Source: Planctomycetaceae bacterium | GTDB taxonomy: Bacteria > Planctomycetota > Planctomycetia > Planctomycetales > Planctomycetaceae | DNA: 42,227 nt | Reading direction: 5' to 3' | NCBI GenBank assembly: GCA_020850695.1 | Contig: JADZEF010000158.1 | Location: 1 to 42,227 of the forward strand | Made by a program: the position numbers and the translations under genes | Notes under the pieces: model-generated | What the model was told of the DNA's origin: nothing | Seen by the model: the letters and a program-made list of their open reading frames with translations, nothing else | Database searches by the model: none | In this document: piece after piece, positions 1-10,000 of the stretch | Layout: each line of letters starts with the position of its first letter | Position numbering within the stretch: position 1 is the stretch's first letter

Positions 1-239
1 GACCCTGCTTCGGTCACGGTCTGGGTCATGGAATCGGAATCGATATCCATGAAGGACCACGGCTGGCTGCAACATCGAAAGGTGAGTTGAAGGCGGGCAT
101 GGTCATCACGCTCGAGCCGGCGATTTACGAACCCGGCTTTGGCGGTGTGCGGATTGAAGATGATGTGCTGGTGACGCCGGACGGAGCCGAGTGGCTTTCG
201 ACGCTGCGAAAGGATTGGGAGTTCGCCGTCGGGCAATGA
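1..239 (+). CDS. M24 family metallopeptidase (Xaa-Pro aminopeptidase-like), 3' end only
   Basis: The window opens inside this gene; the reading frame (first full codon at 3) runs to TGA at 237-239. About 78 residues remain. They contain the C-terminal hallmarks of the pita-bread fold: HGLGHGIGIDIHEGPR (metal-binding His), VITLEPAIY (metal-binding Glu) and GVRIEDDVLVT (second Glu). M24 enzymes of this type are cytoplasmic di-metal aminopeptidases that remove an N-terminal residue preceding proline. It lies 84 bases upstream of accB in the same direction; a peptidase followed by accB and accC is a common bacterial order, so co-transcription is likely. The truncation is only the window edge. Exact substrate class (Xaa-Pro versus methionine aminopeptidase) is inferred from the HEGPR and GVRIEDD wording. 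Confidence 0.9.
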   Translation, partial: PCFGHGLGHGIGIDIHEGPRLAATSKGELKAGMVITLEPAIYEPGFGGVRIEDDVLVTPDGAEWLSTLRKDWEFAVGQ

Positions 240-323
240 CCGCGGCGAACCACGACGGATCGGCCTGGCCCCACGAGCGGGCGGGCTTCGACATTGATTG
301 TCCAACCAAGAGGTTGTCCGCAT

Positions 324-830
324 ATGGCTGAAGATTCTGCCGATCAGGGGAATCCGTTCGACCTCGAACGCGTCCGCACCCTGATGGAGATGATGGAGAA
401 GCACGGGCTGACCGAGGTCAGCCTGAAGCAAGGGGACCAGCAGTGGAAGTTCCGCCGCGGTCCGGAGACGGTGCAGATGGTGGGCGGCCCGTCGTTCGCC
501 ATGCCGTCAATGCCGGCTGCCGCACCAGCCCCAGTTGCGGCGGCGAGTGCCCCGGCCGCCGCGGCTCCCGCCGCCGACCCGAATGCCGGGATGGCGCTTA
601 TCAAGAGCCCGACGGTTGGAACGTTCTACGCCGCACCGAGTCCGGCGGACCCGGCCTATGTGACGGTCGGATCGCGTGTGAGCCCGGACACGGTGGTGTG
701 CCAGGTCGAAGCCATGAAGGTGTTCAACCAGATCGCGGCCGAGTGTGCCGGCACGGTCGCCGAGATCCTTGTCAAGAACGGCGACGCGGTCGAGTTCGGC
801 CAGGTGCTGTTCCGCGTTCGTCCCGGCTGA
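324..830 (+). CDS. accB: Biotin carboxyl carrier protein of acetyl-CoA carboxylase
   Basis: Encodes 168 residues, the usual size for AccB. An N-terminal helical segment (about 1-50) is followed by an Ala/Pro-rich flexible linker (about 61-88) and a C-terminal biotinyl domain. The biotin site reads EAMKVFN, with the acceptor lysine at K132; the common form is EAMKMMN, so Val replaces the second Met. AccB carries the carboxybiotin between biotin carboxylase and carboxyltransferase in fatty acid synthesis. The ATG at 324 is preferred over an upstream TTG because it has AGAGG at 310-314 and starts at the usual position of the family. accC follows after 222 bases that hold a palindromic repeat. 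Confidence 0.96.
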   Translation: MAEDSADQGNPFDLERVRTLMEMMEKHGLTEVSLKQGDQQWKFRRGPETVQMVGGPSFAMPSMPAAAPAPVAAASAPAAAAPAADPNAGMALIKSPTVGTFYAAPSPADPAYVTVGSRVSPDTVVCQVEAMKVFNQIAAECAGTVAEILVKNGDAVEFGQVLFRVRPG

Positions 831-842
831 GACACGCAACGT

Positions 843-1010
843 GAAATCCGAAGGTCGAAATTCAAATGCCTAAGGAAAACTAAAATTCAAAGGTAAAAAG
901 TGGAAGGATTTCGCGAGAGCTTGTCTTGTGTGGGTGGAGCCGCTCTCTGCACTTTTTGACTTTTTGATTTCGACTTTCCTTAGGCCTTGGGTTTTCGACA
1001 TTCGATCTTC
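843..1010. repeat. Imperfect inverted repeat between accB and accC
   Basis: The left arm (about 843-900) and the right arm (about 949-1010) are imperfect reverse complements. Both carry the block CCTAAGGAAA (870-879; its complement TTTCCTTAGG at 975-984) flanked by TCGAAATTCAAA-like stretches rich in GAA/TTC. The central part can add a short GAGAGC/GCTCTC stem. It is AT-richer than the genes on either side and contains no plausible coding sequence. Its position within a two-gene unit suggests a transcribed hairpin or a mobile palindromic repeat. Function is unknown. Confidence 0.7.
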
Positions 1011-1052
1011 TCTCCACCCGCCTTTCCCGCCTGCTGCTGACACCTCCCCCTC

Positions 1053-2390
1053 ATGTTCCAGCGCATCCTGATCGCCAACCGCGGTGAGATCGCCCTGCGG
1101 ATCATCCGCGCCTGCCGCGAAATGGGCATCGAGACGGTCGCCGTCTTCAGCGAAGCCGACCGCGGCGCTCACTACCTCAGCCTCGCGGATCAGGCGATCT
1201 GCATCGGCAGCGCTCCCGCGTCCGAGAGCTATCTGAAGATCGAGCGGATCATCAGCGCAGCCGAGGTCGGCAACGTGCAGGCGATCCATCCGGGCTACGG
1301 CTTCCTCGCCGAGAACGCCCACTTCGCCGAAGTCTGCCGCAGCTGCAACATCGAGTTCATCGGCCCCCCGCACGAGGCGATGCAGAAGCTCGGTGACAAA
1401 GTGAGCGCCAAAGCGATCGCCCGCGAAGCCAAAGTGAACCTCGTTCCCGGCAGCGACGGTCTCGTCGAATCCGAAGCCGAGGCGCTCGCGGTGGCCGATC
1501 GAATCGGCTACCCCGTCCTCATCAAGGCGACGGCCGGCGGCGGCGGCAAGGGGATGCGGGTCGCCCGCAACGACATCAACCTGAAGGCAGGCCTCAAGCA
1601 GGCCGCCCAGGAGGCGGAGAAGGCATTCAAGAACTCCGGCGTCTACATCGAGAAGTACGTCGAGGCCCCGCGGCACGTCGAAGTGCAGCTCCTGGGCGAC
1701 CAGCATGGCAACATGCTTCACCTCTGGGAACGCGACTGCACGCTGCAGCGGCGGCACCAGAAGCTCGTTGAAGAGAGCCCGGCCCCGACGCTTCCCCTGG
1801 CTGTCCGCGAAGACATCTGCAAGGCGGCCGTCCGGCTGGCGAAGACCGCCAACTACTGGAACGCGGGCACCTGCGAGTTCATCGTCGACAAGAACCACCA
1901 GTTCTACTTCATCGAAGTCAACGCCCGCATCCAGGTCGAGCACCCGGTGACCGAGCTTGTGACCGGCATCGACCTGATCAAGTCGCAGATCCGGGTTGCC
2001 GCGGGTGAGCCGCTCGACATCAAGCAGCGGAACATCGCCGCCACGGGCTGTGCGATCGAGCTCCGCATCAACGCCGAAGACCCGGACAACGGCTTCCGGC
2101 CGAGCCCCGGCAAGATCACCAAGCTTCGCATTCCCGGCGGGCCCGGCATCCGGTTCGACTCGCATGTGCATGAAGGCTATGTCATCGGTCCGAACTACGA
2201 CTCGATGATCGGCAAGCTGATCGTGCACCGGGCGAACCGCGCGGAAGCTTTCGCCACGATGAAGCGCGCGCTCGACGAGTTCGTCCTCGAAGGCATCAAG
2301 ACGACCATTCCGCTCGCCAAGAAGATTTTCCGTCACTCCGCCTTCATCGAAGGGGACGTCGACACGACCTTCATCGAGCGGACATTTTGA
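1053..2390 (+). CDS. accC: Biotin carboxylase subunit of acetyl-CoA carboxylase
   Basis: Encodes 445 residues, the standard AccC length. It uses ATP and bicarbonate to carboxylate biotin on AccB. Domains in order are the N-terminal biotin carboxylase domain (1-115, beginning [17 protein letters not shown]), the ATP-grasp domain (115-330) with the glycine-rich loop AGGGGKGM at 161-168, [11 protein letters not shown] ending at K237, and [16 protein letters not shown] (E288, N290, R292, E296), then the C-terminal domain. These positions match the catalytic Lys and Arg of the E. coli enzyme. All key residues are present. The ATG at 1053 gives the canonical N terminus; no strong ribosome site is visible upstream (CTCCCCC). 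Likely expressed with accB. Confidence 0.97.
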   Translation: MFQRILIANRGEIALRIIRACREMGIETVAVFSEADRGAHYLSLADQAICIGSAPASESYLKIERIISAAEVGNVQAIHPGYGFLAENAHFAEVCRSCNIEFIGPPHEAMQKLGDKVSAKAIAREAKVNLVPGSDGLVESEAEALAVADRIGYPVLIKATAGGGGKGMRVARNDINLKAGLKQAAQEAEKAFKNSGVYIEKYVEAPRHVEVQLLGDQHGNMLHLWERDCTLQRRHQKLVEESPAPTLPLAVREDICKAAVRLAKTANYWNAGTCEFIVDKNHQFYFIEVNARIQVEHPVTELVTGIDLIKSQIRVAAGEPLDIKQRNIAATGCAIELRINAEDPDNGFRPSPGKITKLRIPGGPGIRFDSHVHEGYVIGPNYDSMIGKLIVHRANRAEAFATMKRALDEFVLEGIKTTIPLAKKIFRHSAFIEGDVDTTFIERTF

Positions 2391-2430
2391 GCGCCGGCCC
2401 GCGCTCGGGTACGATGCACGGAAAGGCAAT

Positions 2431-2623
2431 TTCAACGCAAAGACGCAAAGGTCGCGAAGAAACGCAAAGGAAAACGAAGAGGATATTGTCTCAGGAGAAG
2501 CCGAAAACGCACCCACTTCTCCTGAATTCTTTGCCAGACGATACTTCGTTCCATCGCTCTTCCGTTTTCCTGACCTCTGTCTTACCTTTGCGTTTCTTTG
2601 CGGTCTTTGCGCCTTTGCGTTAA
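2431..2623. repeat. GCAAAG-type palindromic repeat, copy 1
   Basis: Arms 2431-2470 and 2585-2623 are imperfect reverse complements built of ACGCAAAG units. An inner hairpin is formed by CAGGAGAAG (2492-2500) and CTTCTCCTG (2516-2524), a perfect 9-bp stem. The right-hand end (CCTTTGCG...GCGTTAAAA) matches copy 2 at 14614-14735 at 40 of 41 bases, so the element is dispersed. It fills the space between accC and the phosphofructokinase gene and ends about 43 bases before that start codon. Confidence 0.85.
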
Positions 2624-2668
2624 AAGTCTCCTGTCTTCCGTTTCGCGAATTCAAGCACGAGTAGAGCC

Positions 2669-3709
2669 ATGATTGTCGGCATGTTGACTGGCGGGGGCGA
2701 CTGCCCGGGGTTGAATCCCGTCATCCGGGGGGCCGTTCGCACCATCATCAATGCCGGCGGACGCGTGCTGGGCCTCCTCGAAGGCTGGCGCGGCGCTATC
2801 GAAGGGAACACGATCGAGCTGACGATCGAGAATACCGACGGCATCATCGATAAGGGCGGAACGATGCTCGGATCGTCCCGCACCAACCCCTACAAGAAGG
2901 CCGAGACGGTCGACAAGCTGATCGAGACATTCAAGCGGCTCGAACTCGAATCGCTCATCGCGATCGGCGGGGACGATACCCTCGGCGTGGCCAGCAAGCT
3001 CTTCAGCGAACGCGGAGTCAACACCATCGGTTGCCCGAAGACGATCGACAACGACCTGAGCTGCACCGACGTGACGTTCGGCTTCGACACGTCGATCAAC
3101 ATCGTGATGGAAGCCATCGACCGCATCCGCACCACGGCCGAGTCGCATCGCCGCATCATGGTGGTCGAGACGATGGGCCGGCACGCGGGGTGGATTGCCT
3201 GCTACTCGGGCATGGCGTCGGCCGCCGACTACATCCTCGTCCCCGAGGTGGAAGTCGACCTGCAGAAGATGTGCGACACTCTCGCCGCCCGCCGCAAAGC
3301 CGGCAAGAAGTATGGAATCGTCGTCGTCAGTGAAGGAGCCAAACTGGCGAAGGACGACACCTTCATTACCAAGGACGCCGAGATCGACGATTTCGGCCAC
3401 GTGAAGCTCGGCGGCATCGGCGAAATGATCGCCGACGTCATCGAGAAGCGGGTGGGCGTCGAAACGCGGTGCGTGACTCTCGGCCACATCCAGCGCGGCG
3501 GCCCCCCCAGCGCCTACGACCGCGTCCTGGGAACGCGGCTCGGGATCCATGCGGGGCGGCTGGCCGTGAAAAAGGAGTACGGCAAGATGGTCGCCCTGCG
3601 GGGAACGAACATCGTCTCGGTCCCGCTGGCCGATGCGGTCGGAACGATGCGAACCCTTGATCCCGCAGTCCTCGACGAGGCGGAAGAGTTCTTCAAGAAG
3701 CCGCGGTGA
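2669..3709 (+). CDS. pfp: 6-phosphofructokinase, predicted pyrophosphate-dependent type
   Basis: Encodes 346 residues, typical of the short bacterial PFK family that phosphorylates fructose 6-phosphate in glycolysis. The N terminus has GGGDCPGLN (8-16), where the nucleotide or pyrophosphate binds. The two diagnostic positions read GGDDT (Asp103) and PKTIDND (Lys124, catalytic Asp127). ATP enzymes such as E. coli PfkA have Gly at both; Asp plus Lys is the established signature of pyrophosphate use. [14 protein letters not shown] substrate motif ([12 protein letters not shown]) and a [14 protein letters not shown] segment follow. The enzyme would then work reversibly at PPi expense. A weak GTAGAG precedes the ATG. 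It is followed by a strong terminator at 3724-3757. Donor specificity is inferred from two residues. Confidence 0.93.
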   Translation: MIVGMLTGGGDCPGLNPVIRGAVRTIINAGGRVLGLLEGWRGAIEGNTIELTIENTDGIIDKGGTMLGSSRTNPYKKAETVDKLIETFKRLELESLIAIGGDDTLGVASKLFSERGVNTIGCPKTIDNDLSCTDVTFGFDTSINIVMEAIDRIRTTAESHRRIMVVETMGRHAGWIACYSGMASAADYILVPEVEVDLQKMCDTLAARRKAGKKYGIVVVSEGAKLAKDDTFITKDAEIDDFGHVKLGGIGEMIADVIEKRVGVETRCVTLGHIQRGGPPSAYDRVLGTRLGIHAGRLAVKKEYGKMVALRGTNIVSVPLADAVGTMRTLDPAVLDEAEEFFKKPR

Positions 3710-3723
3710 AGCATCCCACTCCA

Positions 3724-3757
3724 AGCCACAAGCGAACCCGCTTGTGGCTCTTTTTTT
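3724..3757 (+). terminator. Rho-independent terminator after the phosphofructokinase gene
   Basis: A perfect 11-bp stem AGCCACAAGCG / CGCTTGTGGCT (3724-3734 and 3739-3749) closes an AACC tetraloop and is followed by C and seven T (3751-3757). It begins 15 bases after the stop codon and separates this gene from the Uma2 gene downstream. Confidence 0.93.
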
Positions 3758-3803
3758 GTATCAAGAGGAACGACACTCAGCTTCCTTTCCGAGCGGACGA
3801 TCG

Positions 3804-4370
3804 ATGAGCACCGCACTCCGAATCACACTCGACGAATACCACCGGATGATCGAACAAGGTGCATTCGTCGGAACGCGGCGCGCCGAACTCATTCATGGAG
3901 AGATCATCGAAATGAGTCCGATCGGAACGGGGCATGCTGGAACAGTGACCGAACTTGGCGAGTGGAGCGTCGACAACGCTCCGCGAGGGTCAGTCCAGGT
4001 TCGCGTCCAACAGCCGATCACGATTCCAGAAGCCGCCAGCGAACCCGAGCCAGACCTCGCCTGGGTCAACCGTAAACCCTATCGGACATCGCATCCCCGT
4101 GCGGCGGATGTGCTGCTTCTCGTCGAAGTCGCCGAGACCAGTCTGCAATACGACCGCAACACCAAGGGACTGCTCTATTCAGCCGCGGGCATCGAGGACT
4201 ACTGGATCGTCAACATCCCGGCGCGGCGCATCGAGGTTTACCGTCGCCCGACATCCGAGGGATATCTCGAAGTGATTTCCTACGGCGAAAGGGAGACGTT
4301 CACGTCGCTCCGCTTTCCCGAGATCCGCCTGGAAGTCGCGCGATTGTTCGCGGCCGTCGATGGGGAGTGA
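3804..4370 (+). CDS. Uma2 family (DUF820) putative restriction-endonuclease-fold protein
   Basis: Encodes 188 residues, the usual size of the Uma2 family, which is abundant in planctomycetes and cyanobacteria and has a PD-(D/E)XK nuclease fold. The start resembles the family (LDEYHRMIE), followed by ELIHGEIIEMSPIG. Candidate nuclease residues are D84 in EPEPDLAW, E108 in LLLVEVAETS and K121 in RNTKGLLYSAAGIEDYWIVN. The actual cellular substrate is not established for the family. The frame is open upstream to 3633, but ATG 3804 is chosen because the upstream part crosses the terminator and lacks family similarity. It appears to be a single-gene unit. Confidence 0.88.
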   Translation: MSTALRITLDEYHRMIEQGAFVGTRRAELIHGEIIEMSPIGTGHAGTVTELGEWSVDNAPRGSVQVRVQQPITIPEAASEPEPDLAWVNRKPYRTSHPRAADVLLLVEVAETSLQYDRNTKGLLYSAAGIEDYWIVNIPARRIEVYRRPTSEGYLEVISYGERETFTSLRFPEIRLEVARLFAAVDGE

Positions 4371-4587
4371 TTCGCAGCAGGCTCTCGACAGTTGCCGCCG
4401 CGAGCGAATCCATCCCATGCGATAAGCAAGGATGTGGCCGCGCAAGGGCACAATGGCACAAGTCTGAACGGCGGACAGTCTGTAACCATCGCTATCGTCC
4501 ATCAACTTCCTTCGACGATTCTGTGTCATTTGTGCGTTCTTGCGGCCCGATTGGCTCGCCGCCTTTCTACCAAACCGGAGACGTCCG

Positions 4588-6723
4588 ATGCGCTTCGCGA
4601 TCGTCCCCCTGTTGCTTTGTCTTGTGAGCCCGATCGCGGCCCGGGCTGATGACGAGACGATTCCGCCTCCGCCGCCGGACCAGTTCGGTTATCCCGGAAA
4701 CATTGGCCCGTCGCGCGGCTGGTACGTCTGGCACAAGTACAACCCGCACCGTCGCGAAGTCGAAGTCAGCCGCGATCCGCCCGGCGAGAACTGGACGGCG
4801 AAGGTCCTGCCGTGGTGCACCACGTATCGCTCTCAGTCCTACGGAGCGCTTCCCGAAGAACTTCTCCCGGGCGAGCGGGTGAACGTCTTCTTCAACCCCG
4901 ACGGGAAGTCGAAGTGGGGATACGTCGTCCATTTTCAGGACGAGTTGAGCCAGATGCGGGGACATAACCATGCCTGGCAGGTTCGCGAGGTCGAGCCGGG
5001 CGACCGCTGGTTCCGCGCCAGCCTCTGGATGGGAAATGAGAAGAAACTCTCCGACGACGTCTGGTCCTTCTGGATCGATATTGACTGCGAGAAGTGGATC
5101 GGCGGGAAGCGGGTGGAAACCTTCCCGCTCAAGGTCGACGATCACTTCTGGATGACGTGGGTCTGGCAGAACGGACAGCGCGTGGTGAAGCGGATCGTCG
5201 ATGCCGAGAGCTGCGAGACGCTGAAGAAGCAGCAAGAGGCGCGGACCCGCTGGCGGCTGATCGACGATGGTATTCCGGGAATCGCCAGAGAGACCAAGGG
5301 GGACGCCGCAAAGCTCTTGATCTATTCGACCTACTGGTCGCAGGCGCGACAGTTCAAGCCGGGAATGTCTGTCGAATTGCTCCCCGGAAACTTCCGTGAA
5401 CTTGCCAACGCCAGCGTGGGAGCGAAAGCGACGATCGAGTCGGTGAAGTTTGGCGGAACGTACGGCTCCGGTCCGACCGACGTCTCGATCAAATTCGCGT
5501 CGCCGGCCGGCGCGTTTCGAGCCATGTTCCAGAAACCTGACGCGCCGATTGTGCTTCGAGTGCTGCCAGGGCCGTCGGAGCAGGCGGCACGGTCGCTGCT
5601 GATCGCCGCGGCCAATGCCAAACCCGGCGAGGATCCCGGAACGCTGTCGCCGGCGACGCTCGACGGCTGGAACAAGATCCTCGAGACCGTGACCGATGCC
5701 GAGCTGAAGGCAAAATTGACGGCTCTCGTTCCCGAATTGAAAGAGGCCGCGCTGCGGCGAATCCAGCGAAAGTTGCTCAATCCGGCCATCGAAGCGGGCT
5801 GGGGCACCGTCGAGATGGTTGCGGGCGGTCCCGAGTGGCTTCGCGACATGGTCGGCAACGCCGCAATGCAGGTCTTCGACCGGGTTCAGGTCGTCGATCT
5901 CTTCGACAAGCGGATCGTGGCCAAGAGCGGCAAGCGGACGGTCGAGGCAACCGATGCCTGGATCGCGCGGCTCAAGAACCTCCCCGACATCGATTACCTC
6001 GAACTCGCCAGCACCGCGGTCACCAACGAGGGAATGAAGACGGTCGGCACGCTGAAGTCGCTGACCCGGTTGAGCGTCACGCTGACCGACGTCGATGGAA
6101 GGGGAATCGCCGAGCTGGCGGGGCTGACGAACATGCGGCGGATCAGCGTCGCTTCGTCGAGGTCCATGGGGGAAGGCTTCGCCGCGCTCAAGCCGCTCAC
6201 GAAGCTGGAGAACCTCAACTTCCACAGCTGCCTGGTGAACGACGCAGGGCTGGCGGAGGTCGGGACGCTCTCGCAACTGGAGCGGCTGGAGATCGTGCAC
6301 ACGAAGTTCACCGATGCGGGGGCGAAGCACCTGGCGGGGCTCACGAACCTCCGGCGATTGCAGATCGGCAGCCGCGAGGCGACCGGGGCGTCGGTCGAGT
6401 TTATCAAGGGGCTGCCGATCCGCGAGCTCGATCTGCATGACGGGCAGGCGAGCGATGTCGGGCTCGAACATGCGTCGGCCATCGGCTCGCTCCGCATTCT
6501 GCGAGTCTATGGACCGGTGACCGACAGCGGCGTGGCTCATCTCGCCCGGCTTGAGAAGCTCGAACAGTTGGTCCTGAGCCACGCACCCATCACCGATGCG
6601 GGGTTGGAGGCGCTGCATGGCCTGAAGCGTCTCACGAACGTCGATCTCACCGGCTGCAAGGTCACTGACGACGCGGTCGCCGCCTTGAAGGCGGCCGTTC
6701 CCGGCGTCGTCGTCAAGCGCTGA
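4588..6723 (+). CDS. Secreted leucine-rich-repeat protein with unrecognised N-terminal domain
   Basis: Encodes 711 residues. Residues 1-21 form a signal peptide (MRFAIVPLLLCLVSPIAARA). The region up to about 240 is rich in Trp and aromatic residues (GWYVWHKYNP, DVWSFWIDIDCEKW) and looks like a beta-sandwich or carbohydrate-binding-type domain; I do not recognise it with confidence. A middle helical region (about 330-440) follows. From about 460 to the end there are roughly ten leucine-rich repeats of the planctomycete form, LTNLRRL...TDAGxxxLxGL. Export across the inner membrane and a binding role are inferred. ATG 4588 is selected because GGAG lies at 4577-4580 and the signal peptide begins there. 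No catalytic motif is visible. Confidence 0.85.
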   Translation: MRFAIVPLLLCLVSPIAARADDETIPPPPPDQFGYPGNIGPSRGWYVWHKYNPHRREVEVSRDPPGENWTAKVLPWCTTYRSQSYGALPEELLPGERVNVFFNPDGKSKWGYVVHFQDELSQMRGHNHAWQVREVEPGDRWFRASLWMGNEKKLSDDVWSFWIDIDCEKWIGGKRVETFPLKVDDHFWMTWVWQNGQRVVKRIVDAESCETLKKQQEARTRWRLIDDGIPGIARETKGDAAKLLIYSTYWSQARQFKPGMSVELLPGNFRELANASVGAKATIESVKFGGTYGSGPTDVSIKFASPAGAFRAMFQKPDAPIVLRVLPGPSEQAARSLLIAAANAKPGEDPGTLSPATLDGWNKILETVTDAELKAKLTALVPELKEAALRRIQRKLLNPAIEAGWGTVEMVAGGPEWLRDMVGNAAMQVFDRVQVVDLFDKRIVAKSGKRTVEATDAWIARLKNLPDIDYLELASTAVTNEGMKTVGTLKSLTRLSVTLTDVDGRGIAELAGLTNMRRISVASSRSMGEGFAALKPLTKLENLNFHSCLVNDAGLAEVGTLSQLERLEIVHTKFTDAGAKHLAGLTNLRRLQIGSREATGASVEFIKGLPIRELDLHDGQASDVGLEHASAIGSLRILRVYGPVTDSGVAHLARLEKLEQLVLSHAPITDAGLEALHGLKRLTNVDLTGCKVTDDAVAALKAAVPGVVVKR

Positions 6724-7083
6724 ATCGGCCGGCCGGTCGTGGCGCTGGTTTCGATCGTATCGGTCCTTCGGCGCGGCGAACCTGGATTGCCGCAGCGCAA
6801 AAGTATTGGTCTGTCCTACGTTCCGCTGGCATAATCGAAGCATCCCCGCCCAATCCAGCGGTCAACATGATCGGGCACGGGGGTGTGCGCTCGCCGAACG
6901 GCCACCACCATGCTGGGCTCCGGAGACGACGGACCCTCGCGATCGGGCCACGGTGGAGGCAGCTCGACTGGATTTCTGGAAAACCGCCGAAATCGCATGA
7001 AGAAAACGGCGGTTCGATCGTTGCCGCCCTCGATGATTCTCTCTCGAAGCTCCTGACGTCGTCCTTCGATTCTGGTGAACGTC
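6724..7083. other. 360-base gap before the caspase-like gene
   Basis: I see no convincing gene here. A possible weak promoter is TTGGTC (6806-6811), an 18-base spacer and CATAAT (6830-6835), which would leave a leader of about 240 bases before the caspase-like gene. One frame stays open through this stretch into the next gene but is out of frame with it and resembles no family. Confidence 0.35.
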
Positions 7084-10000
7084 ATGCGGATTTCGCCGAC
7101 GCCAATTCCCGTGCAGTCCGTCCTGCTCCGCGCCGCATCGACCCTGGTCGTCGCGATCCTGGCCGCGGCGACGACGCTCGGTCCCGTCATCGCCTCGGCA
7201 GACGATGCGGCGCCACCGAAGAAAACCGGCCGCGGAGAAAAGTACGCCTTCCTCGTCGGCGTCCGCGAGTACGACAAGAACGAACTCCGCGAACTGCCGT
7301 ATTCCGAGCGCGACGTCGAAGAGTTGTCGAAGGTCCTCATCGATTCCGGCTATCGCCCGGAGAATGTCGTCCTGCTGACGCAGAAAGAAGGCGCCCGCAA
7401 GGCGCGGGCGTTGCCGATGGCGGAAAACATCCGCCGCGAATTGAAGCTGCTGATCGACAACCGCGACGAGTCGGACACGATCCTCGTCGCCTTCGCCGGG
7501 CACGGCGTCCAGTACCAGGGGAAGGACGAGAGTTATTTCTGCCCGATGGATGCGCGGCTCGCCGACAAAGAGACGCTGATCTCGCTGGCAACCCTGTATG
7601 AGCAGCTCGGAAAGTGCAAGGCCCGTGTCAAGGTCCTGCTCGTTGACGCGTGCCGCAACGATCCGCGATCGGACAACTCGCGTTCGCGGCAGGAAGTCTC
7701 TCTCGAAAGCGTCACTCGCCCGCCTCAGAAGGAGCCCCCCAGCGGATTGATCGCGTTCTACAGTTGCTCGGGGGGCCAGCGGGCGTTCGAGAACAATCGG
7801 CTCCAGCATGGCGTCTTCTTTCACTTCGTGATCGAGGGACTGAAGGGGAAGGCCGACATCGAGGAGACGCGGCAGGTCGATCTCGACAGCCTGATCGCCT
7901 TCACCCGGAAGCGCGTCGAAGCCTTTGTCCGCGCTGAATACGGAGTCGAACAGATTCCGCAGGTGAAGGGGCAGGTCTCGGGCGTCCTGCCGTTGGTCTC
8001 GCTCAACAGCCCATCGTCTTATCTTGCGCGCGGGCAGGCGCTGCGCGAGGCGAAGCAACTCGACAAGTCGCTGGCCGAACTGAACGAGGCGCTGCGGCTC
8101 GATCCGAAGCTCGCGGCCGCCTACTTCGAGCGGGGCCGCACCTGGGCCAACAAGCGGGACATCGAACGCGCCCTCGAAGACTTTGATGCCGCGGTCCGGC
8201 TCAGCCCGAAGGACGGCAAGTTTCTGGCGTGGCGGGGGACTGCCAAAGGTGTGCTCGGGCAGATCGACGGAGCGCTCGCCGATGCGAAGCAGTCCGTCGA
8301 ACTCGATCCGAACTCGCCCGATGCCTGGGAGGGGCTTGCGAACTGGAAAAACGAGCGCGGCGACTTCGCGGGTGCGCTGGCCGATGTCAACGAGGCGATC
8401 CGCGTCGATCCGACGTTCGAATGGAGCTATGCGACCAAGGCGTACGCCCTGATGGGCCTGGAAGAGAACGAGAAAGCGGTGGCCGAGGCGACCCGCGCCA
8501 TCCGCATGAATCCCAAAGAAGACGCGCACTTCGTCACGCGGGCCTACTGCTATCTTCAGTCAAACGAACTGGACCTCGCTCTGGCCGATGCCGAGCAGGC
8601 GATCAAGCTGGCGGCCATGGCCGATGCGGCCTATGCCGTCCGGTCGAACGTGCATGTCGCAAGGAAGGACTTGAAGCGCGCCGTGGCGGATGGCGAAGAG
8701 GCCGTGCGGATCAATCCCAAGGGTCCGAGTGGTTGGAACAATCTCGGCTACGCCCGTCGCGAGCAGGAGGACTACGAAGCGGCGATCCGCGATTTCAGCG
8801 AGGCGCTGCGGCTCTTTCCTCCCTATCCCAGCGCTCTTCAGAACAGGGCGATTTCCCATTACTACCTTAAGCAATACGACGAAGCAATCGCCGATTTCGA
8901 CGCTTCGCTGAAGCTGCTGCCAAACGATGCGAACACGATCTCGTGGAAGATCGACACCCTGCGAGAGAAGGAGGATTACGCCGGATCGCTGGCTGTCGCC
9001 GACGCCGCCCTGAAAGCGCACGAGTCCGCCGCGACGCTATGGAATCAGCGCGGCCTCACCCATCAAGCGATGGAAAACGTCGAAAAGGCGCTCGCCGACT
9101 TCGACAAGGCGATCATGCTGGCGCCAGACTCCGGCGAATACCTCGTGAACCGCGCCCGGGCGCGGCAGGCGTCCCAGGACCTCGACGGAGCCCTTGCAGA
9201 CTTCGCCGCCGCCGTGCGTGTCGAGCCGAAGAACTACCATGCGACGAACGAACGCGGACTCATCTTTCAGGAACGCGGAGAGCACGAACGGGCCGTCGAA
9301 GAGTTCACCGCATCGCTCAAGGTGAAGAAGGATCCAGTGGTGCTGCACAACCGCGCGAGTTCCTTCCAGTCGATGAAGCGGATCGACGAAGCCCTCCAGG
9401 ACCTGGGCGAAGGGATTGAACTCGATCCGAAGAACCCGGAGCGACTGACCGAGCGGGCCGAGGCCTTGATTGCGGCGGGGAAGTTCGACAAAGCGCTGGC
9501 GGACTACGGTGCGGCGATCCGCCTGGAACCACAGAACGCCCGGTGGTACGCCGCACGCGGCGAGGCGCTGCGGGGGGAAGGGCGATACGATCCGGCCATC
9601 GCCGACTTCACCGTCGCGATGAACTTCGACGAGAAGTCGATGGAATACGTCAACGGCCGCGGGCTCGCGAAGTTCTCGAAAGGGGACTACATCGGCGCTG
9701 CCTCCGACTTCGGACTCGCGATTACCCTGGCCCCGGAGGATGCCGGCCTTTGGGCCAACCGTGGCGACGCGTACTACAATGCCGAGAAATACGACGAGGC
9801 GATTGCCGATCTGAGGAAGTCTCTTGAGATCGAACCGGGGCACGCGGCGCGCCTCTTGAAGCGGGCGTCGGTCTACATGGACCAGAAGAACTACGCGGCG
9901 GCGCAGGCAGACTGCAACGCCGTTCTGAACGCCGATCTCAAGAACCACGAAGCGTGGAATCTGCGCGGACGGATCAAGCGTCGGGCCGAGGACTACAAGG

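Noticed and set aside
870..2654. Long minus-strand open frame opposite accC
   Set aside because: It is antisense to a certain accC; such frames are common in GC-rich DNA with strong codon bias, and its ends are translated repeat DNA.
4567..6843. 758-codon minus-strand frame opposite the LRR gene
   Set aside because: The protein is Arg/Asp/Leu-rich with no fold-like pattern, while the plus frame has a signal peptide and LRRs.
6867..7601. Plus-strand frame overlapping the caspase gene start
   Set aside because: It runs out of frame through the conserved caspase domain and has Arg-rich shadow composition.
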